Shown in pieces: positions 58,997 to 64,000 of a stretch of DNA of 64,000 bases (position 1 is the stretch's first letter; every line of letters starts with the position of its first letter). The notes under the pieces are model-generated. The model saw nothing but the letters and a program-made list of their open reading frames with translations, did no database searches and was not told where the DNA came from. The translations under genes were made by a program, and so were the position numbers. The stretch spans positions 1 to 64,000 of the forward strand of contig JBKEDB010000014.1 of assembly GCA_047975195.1 (NCBI GenBank), read 5' to 3'. The DNA comes from Cumulibacter sp047975195. Its GTDB lineage: Bacteria; Actinomycetota; Actinomycetes; Mycobacteriales; Antricoccaceae.

Positions 58997-61900
58997 CGTC
59001 CCTGCGTTGGTCGGGCTGCGCGGGTTCGAGGTGCCGCGGCAGCCTGCGCTGTCGCCAGTGCGGCAGGACGCGAGAGCCTTGATCGGTACGTTCGATGACG
59101 AGTTGGTTCGTGATTCGGGTGCGCATCTCCTCGACATGACTGATCACGCCGATGGTCCGACCGACCTGCCGCAGCCCATCCAGCACGCCCATCGCCTGAT
59201 CGAGGGTGTCCGGATCAAGCGAACCAAAACCTTCATCAATGAACAGCGAGTCGAGGGTCATCGCGCCAGTCTCGGCAGTCACCACCTCTGCCAGCCCCAG
59301 CGCCAACGCGAGCGACGCCACGAACGTCTCCCCACCAGATAAGGAATGTGGCGGTCGCGGCTTGCCGGTAAACGCGTCAAACACCTCCAGCCCTAGTCCA
59401 CCATGCCCGCGTGCCGTACGCCGTACGTCGGTATGTCGCAAGGTGTAACGGCCCGAGGACATCACCCGCAGATGTTCGCTTGCTACCTCGCTCACCTGCT
59501 CGAGGCGCGCCGCGAGGAAGTACGCGGTCAGATTCATCTTCTTCGAGTTCGCGCCCAGCCCGCGCACCAGCAGCGCGAGTTCGCGCACCTCTGCGGCACG
59601 GGCCGACATCGCGAGCGCACCGGCCACGTCACCGCGCGCCTGCGCGCTCACGTCGGAGAGTCGATCGCGTCGATCGGCCTGCATGGCGTGCGCACCGCGG
59701 GCAGCCTCCTCCGCGCGGCGCGCGTCATCCGCTGCCGCGCGCAGGGTCTTGAGATCGGGAGCCGTATCCGGTAACTCGGCGAGCCTTGGATCGGCCAGAC
59801 GCGTCTGCACACTGGCGTCATCTCGCTCAAACGCGGCAATCCGCTCGCGTGCCGCCGCCAACGCCTCCTTGCCCATGGACGCGCCCAGGGCCTCCTCGAC
59901 GGAGTCGAACCCCTCGCGATCGGCAGCTGCCGAGGCCGCTTGTGTCGCCGCCGCGAGTTCGGCCTTCGCGGCGTCGTACGTCACGTGCGCATTCACGTAA
60001 GCCTCAATGAGTTCGATGTCGGCGTCGATACCAGCGACCCGCTCGGCCACCGACTCGTATCCGGCGCGCGCCTGCTCGACACTGTGCCGGCGCCGTTCGA
60101 GGTCATCTGCCGCCTCGCGGTGTACGGCGGATAGCTCGTCCGCGCGCGCGATTGCGACGGCGAGCCGCCGCTCGCCCGCAGCGATCTCGTCCTCGACCTG
60201 TTTCAGCGCGGACTGCGCCTGCGGCACCTCTTTGGCTGCCGCCTCCGCGTCAGCACTACGCGCCGCCGCGTTCGCCAGTAACACCGTCAACTCGTCGGCC
60301 TCGCGGCCGTCAGCGATCGCCTGCGCCGCGGCAATCTTCTCGCGGTGCTCAGCAGCGCTCGATTCGGCAGCGCTGAGCACCTGTCGGGCCTGCTCAACCT
60401 TGGCCTCGGCCAATTCGATCTGCTCGGCAGACGGCGCGTCATCGGCAGGTCGCGCCGGCTGCGGATGGGTGGTGCTACCGCAGACCGCGCACGCCGCGCC
60501 CGCGCGTAGGCCAGACGCAATCTCTGCGGCCATGCCGGCGATCCGCTTATCGCGTAAGTCGCTGAGGTACTCGCGGGCGCCAAGCACGCCGTCGCGCTTA
60601 TCGCGGACGAAATCTTCCGCCTCCCGCAGCCGCGGCCGAAGTTGCGCCACTTCATTCGCGGCGCTCAGCGCGCGCGTCAACTCGACGACTGCCGCTTGAG
60701 CGTCATCGAGGATGGCCGCGCGCTCACGTAAGTCGGTAATCCTCGATGACGTAGCGTCGCGCAGCGCCGGAAGTTCGGCCTGCGTCTGCTTCAGCACGCC
60801 CACATCGGCGACAGCCCGTTGTGAGTCAGACGCGGCCTCGGCCAGCTCGCGCTCGCGCATGGGCAGCGACCGCTCGGTGCTGACCTGCTCGGTGAGCGCG
60901 CCACGTTCTGCAGTCAACGATCGAACTCGCGCTCTGGCATCGGCAAGGTCTGCAGTGAGCATCTCGGTATCGGCCAACTGTGCCCCGAGGGCCTCACGCG
61001 CGGCGCACACAGCAATCTCGGCTCGAGTCGCGGTCTTTGCACGTTCGTCGCGGGCTGCGATCAACGGCGCGATCGGCGCAGCGGCGCTGGCCTGCTCCAC
61101 TCGCTCGCGCAGCTCGATCATCTCAGCCCGCCGCGATTCCACCGTCTTGTGTAACGCCCCCGCTTCGGCGCGTTCAACCATCAGCTCGGTGATCGCCTCG
61201 GCATCGCGCACGCGGTGCTCAGCCTCGTCCCGTAGCCGCTGCGCCACCTCGAGCGTCACCGCAGTCTCGTTCGCCGCCGTCTGGTGTCGGGCGGCCAGAT
61301 CCTCGAAATATGCGACATCGACGATCTCAGGTAGATCATCCTCGCCGAGGTCGGCGATGGTTTGAGCCCGGGTACGCAGCGTCCGCACGCGCTCATCAGC
61401 CTCGGCAGCGAGCGCCGCTTCGGCGCGCTGCCGCTCCTCGAACCAGGCCTCGACCTCTTTGAATCGGTGCGCGTCGAACAGCGAGGTCAGCAACTTCTCG
61501 CGGACGTCGTCATTCGCGTGCAAGAACTCGGCGAACTGGCCCTGCGGTAGCAGGACGACCTGGGTGAATTGATCGGCGTTCAGTCCGATCTTCTCGTGCA
61601 ACCACTGATTCGCAACCTGCTCTGTACGCGCGCCCTCGACACCACGCCACGAGCGATTGACCCACCGTTCGACGGCGACGGTAGAACGCTGCGTCGTGAG
61701 TTTGTGCGGATTGCGCTTGGACGGCCGATCGAAGGCCGGCGTGCGACGGATCCGCAGACGTTCGGCAGCGACCGTCACCTCGAGCACGACCTCGGGAGTC
61801 TGCTGCGGGGCAGCGAAGTCGCTCTTGAGCCGTGACAGGTGACCGTCGCGATTGCCCGGCAGCTTGCCGTACAGGGCGTAGGTGACCGCATCGAGAACGG

Positions 61901-62027
61901 TCGACTTGCCCGCGCCGGTCGGCCCGGTGAACAGGAACAACCCATCGTCTGCCAGCGCATCGAAGTCGATGCGTTCGGTGCCGACGTACGGCCCGATCGC
62001 CGTCATGCTGAGCGAATGCAGTCTCAT
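58986..62027 (-). CDS. sbcC: Exonuclease SbcC (Rad50-like ATPase)
   Basis: The product is 1013 aa. The N-terminal half-ATPase has GPYVGTERIDFDALADDGLFL and Walker A GPTGAGKST (about 38). Two long coiled-coil arms flank the zinc hook CAVC (about 512). The C-terminal half has the ABC signature HSLSGGETFVASLALALGL (about 893) and Walker B LFIDEGFGSLD. With SbcD it forms the ATP-driven nuclease that cuts hairpins and blocked double-strand ends. sbcD overlaps its start by 4 bp (ATGA). It ends convergently inside the MaoC gene end. Confidence 0.96.
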   Translation of the reverse strand: MRLHSLSMTAIGPYVGTERIDFDALADDGLFLFTGPTGAGKSTVLDAVTYALYGKLPGNRDGHLSRLKSDFAAPQQTPEVVLEVTVAAERLRIRRTPAFDRPSKRNPHKLTTQRSTVAVERWVNRSWRGVEGARTEQVANQWLHEKIGLNADQFTQVVLLPQGQFAEFLHANDDVREKLLTSLFDAHRFKEVEAWFEERQRAEAALAAEADERVRTLRTRAQTIADLGEDDLPEIVDVAYFEDLAARHQTAANETAVTLEVAQRLRDEAEHRVRDAEAITELMVERAEAGALHKTVESRRAEMIELRERVEQASAAAPIAPLIAARDERAKTATRAEIAVCAAREALGAQLADTEMLTADLADARARVRSLTAERGALTEQVSTERSLPMRERELAEAASDSQRAVADVGVLKQTQAELPALRDATSSRITDLRERAAILDDAQAAVVELTRALSAANEVAQLRPRLREAEDFVRDKRDGVLGAREYLSDLRDKRIAGMAAEIASGLRAGAACAVCGSTTHPQPARPADDAPSAEQIELAEAKVEQARQVLSAAESSAAEHREKIAAAQAIADGREADELTVLLANAAARSADAEAAAKEVPQAQSALKQVEDEIAAGERRLAVAIARADELSAVHREAADDLERRRHSVEQARAGYESVAERVAGIDADIELIEAYVNAHVTYDAAKAELAAATQAASAAADREGFDSVEEALGASMGKEALAAARERIAAFERDDASVQTRLADPRLAELPDTAPDLKTLRAAADDARRAEEAARGAHAMQADRRDRLSDVSAQARGDVAGALAMSARAAEVRELALLVRGLGANSKKMNLTAYFLAARLEQVSEVASEHLRVMSSGRYTLRHTDVRRTARGHGGLGLEVFDAFTGKPRPPHSLSGGETFVASLALALGLAEVVTAETGAMTLDSLFIDEGFGSLDPDTLDQAMGVLDGLRQVGRTIGVISHVEEMRTRITNQLVIERTDQGSRVLPHWRQRRLPRHLEPAQPDQRRDVSL

Positions 62028-63217
62028 GAACGCGCCTCCTGCACCCGGAGCGTTTCGAAGGCCTCTCGTACCAACTCCGTCTCGATGTCGCTGAGCGGCA
62101 CCCCGCCGCGCATTTCCTCAGCGAACCCCGCGGTCAGTTGTTCGTCGCTCTTACCGGACACCCGCTGTGCGTAACTCGGTCCATCGGACGCGCCGACCTC
62201 ATCCGGGCGAAACTCCAACCGGACGCAATATTCGAACCTCGCCCGTAACCGACGCATCGCCTCCAGGGGGTAGCTCGGATCGGTGATGATCGCGGTGACC
62301 CAGTCATCGGTGAAGGGGTCGTATCGCTGGTCCTCAAGCAGATCGGCGATCCGGCCGGTGATGGTGGACAGTCGACGTGGGATCGGCAGCGCGACCGGGT
62401 CGATCCGCTCGATACCATCTGCATTCAGCTCCAGCAGCCACGCTCCACGCTCACCGCGATCACCGAATGAGTACGCCAACGGTGAACCGCTGTAGCGGAT
62501 GTTCTCGGCGATGCTCTTGCGCGAGTGCAGATGACCGAGCGCGACGTACGTCGGCCCCTCGAACACAGCGGCGGGTGCGACCTCAACGCCGCCACAGGCG
62601 ATTGAGCGCATCGAGTCGGTGATGTCCTCGGCGATCTCCTCGCCGTTCGGTAGCGCGCTGCCGCGTGATCCGGCGACGGCGAAGCAGTGCGCCAAGACAA
62701 CCGAGCGCCGCGCATCGCGATCGGCCATATCAGCACGTACTCGGTCCATCGCGGCGTCCAGGATCAGTTCGTGACTGACGAGTTGGTCGTCGCCGAAATG
62801 GCCACGGTCGATCTTCGGGTCCAGGAACGGGATCCCGTAAAAGAAGACCGGTCCGTGCTCGTCGCGTAGTTCGACCGGCGTACCGATCTGATCGACGCGG
62901 GTAATGATGTGTAGCCCGCCGGCCGCTGCCGCCCAGCTCCCGTAACCCAGACGCGAGGCGCCGTCGTGGTTGCCGCTGATCATCACGATCTGCGCGCCGG
63001 CATCGCGGATCAGTCGCAGCCGCTCGGACAAGAACGCTACCGACTCCGCCGACGGTGCGGCCCTATCGAAAACGTCACCGGCGATGACGACGACGTCGAT
63101 CTCTTGACCGCGCACGAGCGCAACGAGCTCGTCGAGGACGAGCCCGAGGTCATCGAGCACCTCATGCTCGTTGAATCGGCGACCTACGTGCCAGTCGGAG
63201 GTGTGCAAGATCCGCAT
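62024..63217 (-). CDS. sbcD: Exonuclease SbcD (Mre11-like)
   Basis: The product is 397 aa, a metallophosphoesterase: HTSDWHVGRRFNE, VVIAGDVFDRAAPS, VMISGNHDGASRLG, VVLAHCFAVAG and ALGHLHSRKSI are the five phosphoesterase motifs with the expected Asp, His and Asn ligands. It is the nuclease subunit of SbcCD. It is the first gene of the pair. No SOS box is seen upstream. Confidence 0.96.
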   Translation of the reverse strand: MRILHTSDWHVGRRFNEHEVLDDLGLVLDELVALVRGQEIDVVVIAGDVFDRAAPSAESVAFLSERLRLIRDAGAQIVMISGNHDGASRLGYGSWAAAAGGLHIITRVDQIGTPVELRDEHGPVFFYGIPFLDPKIDRGHFGDDQLVSHELILDAAMDRVRADMADRDARRSVVLAHCFAVAGSRGSALPNGEEIAEDITDSMRSIACGGVEVAPAAVFEGPTYVALGHLHSRKSIAENIRYSGSPLAYSFGDRGERGAWLLELNADGIERIDPVALPIPRRLSTITGRIADLLEDQRYDPFTDDWVTAIITDPSYPLEAMRRLRARFEYCVRLEFRPDEVGASDGPSYAQRVSGKSDEQLTAGFAEEMRGGVPLSDIETELVREAFETLRVQEARS

Positions 63218-63372
63218 ACACCCAACGTATGGCGGGACTCTGACAAGTTTTTGGACCCGAGGACGGCGCGCCGCTCACAGCCATGCTCACCGCGTCAGCC
63301 GCACAGCCGATGTCACAACTCGTGCACAACCGGGGTCGCAGTGTCGACGACAGTTCGCGCGTGTCCGTGAGT

Positions 63373-64000
63373 TCAACGGGCCGGTGGGGTTTCCCAGCCG
63401 CCGTGCGAATCGGGCGCACCGTACGGCCGGGTTTCGTCTCGGCCGGTCTCCCACGCATCCTGGGGAGGCGGCGGATCGGACTGCGGTGGCGGGGTTCCGT
63501 GCGTCGGCGCGTCCCCTCGCCCGCGACTCGGCGGGGCGGAAGGACGGTTGCGGACCGGCCCGTCGAACTCTGTGCTCGGTGGCGCGTGGTGTCCCTGGAA
63601 TGCGGCCATCCCATAGCCTCCACGCGCGGCCGAGTCGTCCTCGATCAGTCGGTTCAGCATCTGTTGGACCTCGTTGCTGCGGGGTATGTTCTCGAAGTCC
63701 TCGTCCTCGCTGTCGCCGGCGGTCTCGATGTTCAGCGTGCCCGAACGAGTAATCCGATCCAGCAGCGATTGATGGAAGGACACATCGGTGATCTTCGACA
63801 GCGCGATGTCCTGACCCGACTTGGACAGAATGCCGCGCCGTACGGCGACCCGCTTATTGGTGAAGACGTAGTGCGTCGTGCGCCATCTCAGGAACGGCAC
63901 CAGGACGAACCACAGCAGCGCGATGACGCCAATCGCGATCACGACCCAATCGACGATGTCCCACGTGGGGTCGACCGGGGTAAGCCACACGATGACCGCG
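63373..64000 (-). CDS. PH-domain membrane protein (partial, N-terminus beyond window)
   Basis: The frame stays open to base 64000, so the true start is outside; a GTG at 63990 is inside but cuts the first membrane region. A membrane segment (VVIAIGVIALLWFVLVPFL) is followed by a bacterial PH domain (WRTTHYVFTNKRVAVRRGIL, then DIALSKITDVSFHQSLLDRI and SGTLNIETAGD). The C-terminal 100 residues are Pro/Gly-rich and disordered, ending GGWETPPAR. Such proteins are common in actinobacteria and have no established role. Confidence 0.85.
   Translation of the reverse strand, partial: AVIVWLTPVDPTWDIVDWVVIAIGVIALLWFVLVPFLRWRTTHYVFTNKRVAVRRGILSKSGQDIALSKITDVSFHQSLLDRITRSGTLNIETAGDSEDEDFENIPRSNEVQQMLNRLIEDDSAARGGYGMAAFQGHHAPPSTEFDGPVRNRPSAPPSRGRGDAPTHGTPPPQSDPPPPQDAWETGRDETRPYGAPDSHGGWETPPAR

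Overview
The window is GC-rich actinobacterial chromosome, and almost every gene has a recognisable actinobacterial ortholog. From 1 to about 32,000 the gene order follows the Mycobacterium tuberculosis Rv3240c-Rv3276c region as I remember it: secA, hpf, comF, lpqB, mtrB, mtrA, ahcY, manA, a SIS-like gene, manB, DUF3499, a metallopeptidase-like gene, whiB2, cofD/fbiA, cofE/fbiB, manC, a wbbL-like glycosyltransferase, rmlD, LytR-CpsA-Psr (LCP) genes, a TIGR03089 gene, a fadE25-like acyl-CoA dehydrogenase, purE and purK. Later genes (a bioYMN transporter with BioQ, DUF222-HNH, many DppBCD-type genes) point to a non-mycobacterial member of the class, perhaps near Geodermatophilales or Sporichthyales. 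That placement is inference.

Layout. 1-12,300 (minus strand): protein export (SecA), ribosome hibernation, the MtrAB-LpqB envelope signalling operon, S-adenosylhomocysteine recycling and GDP-mannose precursor genes. 12,400-16,100: metallopeptidase-like gene, WhiB2, F420 side-chain genes and a Nudix hydrolase. 16,160-23,000 (minus): DNA glycosylase, SDR dehydrogenase, and an ATGA-coupled mannose/rhamnose glycan operon. 23,400-29,040 (plus): two tandem LCP ligases, TIGR03089 and a 3-oxoacid CoA-transferase, closed by a perfect 23-bp hairpin. 29,100-32,950 (minus): acyl-CoA dehydrogenase, purEK and an unknown gene. 33,100-35,370: one polypeptide joining an ECF sigma factor, an anti-sigma zinc finger, a membrane segment and an extracytoplasmic region.

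35,600-43,610 is an SOS mutagenesis locus. An SOS box precedes imuA'-imuB. A second, perfect SOS palindrome precedes a DUF222-HNH nuclease gene, which lies directly upstream of dnaE2. 43,700-55,110 is a catabolic island: two peptide-type binding proteins, a D-arginine-dehydrogenase-like flavoenzyme, a TetR regulator, a class III aminotransferase, DppB/DppC permeases, a fused DppD-DppF ATPase, a frameshifted PfkB kinase and a class II aldolase. Gene relics follow.

55,428-58,011 holds the biotin ECF transporter bioY-bioM-bioN divergent from bioQ, with two palindromic operators between them. The window ends with a small membrane protein, a MaoC-type hydratase, sbcC-sbcD and a truncated PH-domain gene. 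I saw no rRNA, tRNA, insertion sequence or CRISPR array. Protein family calls come from reading the translations; no database search was run.
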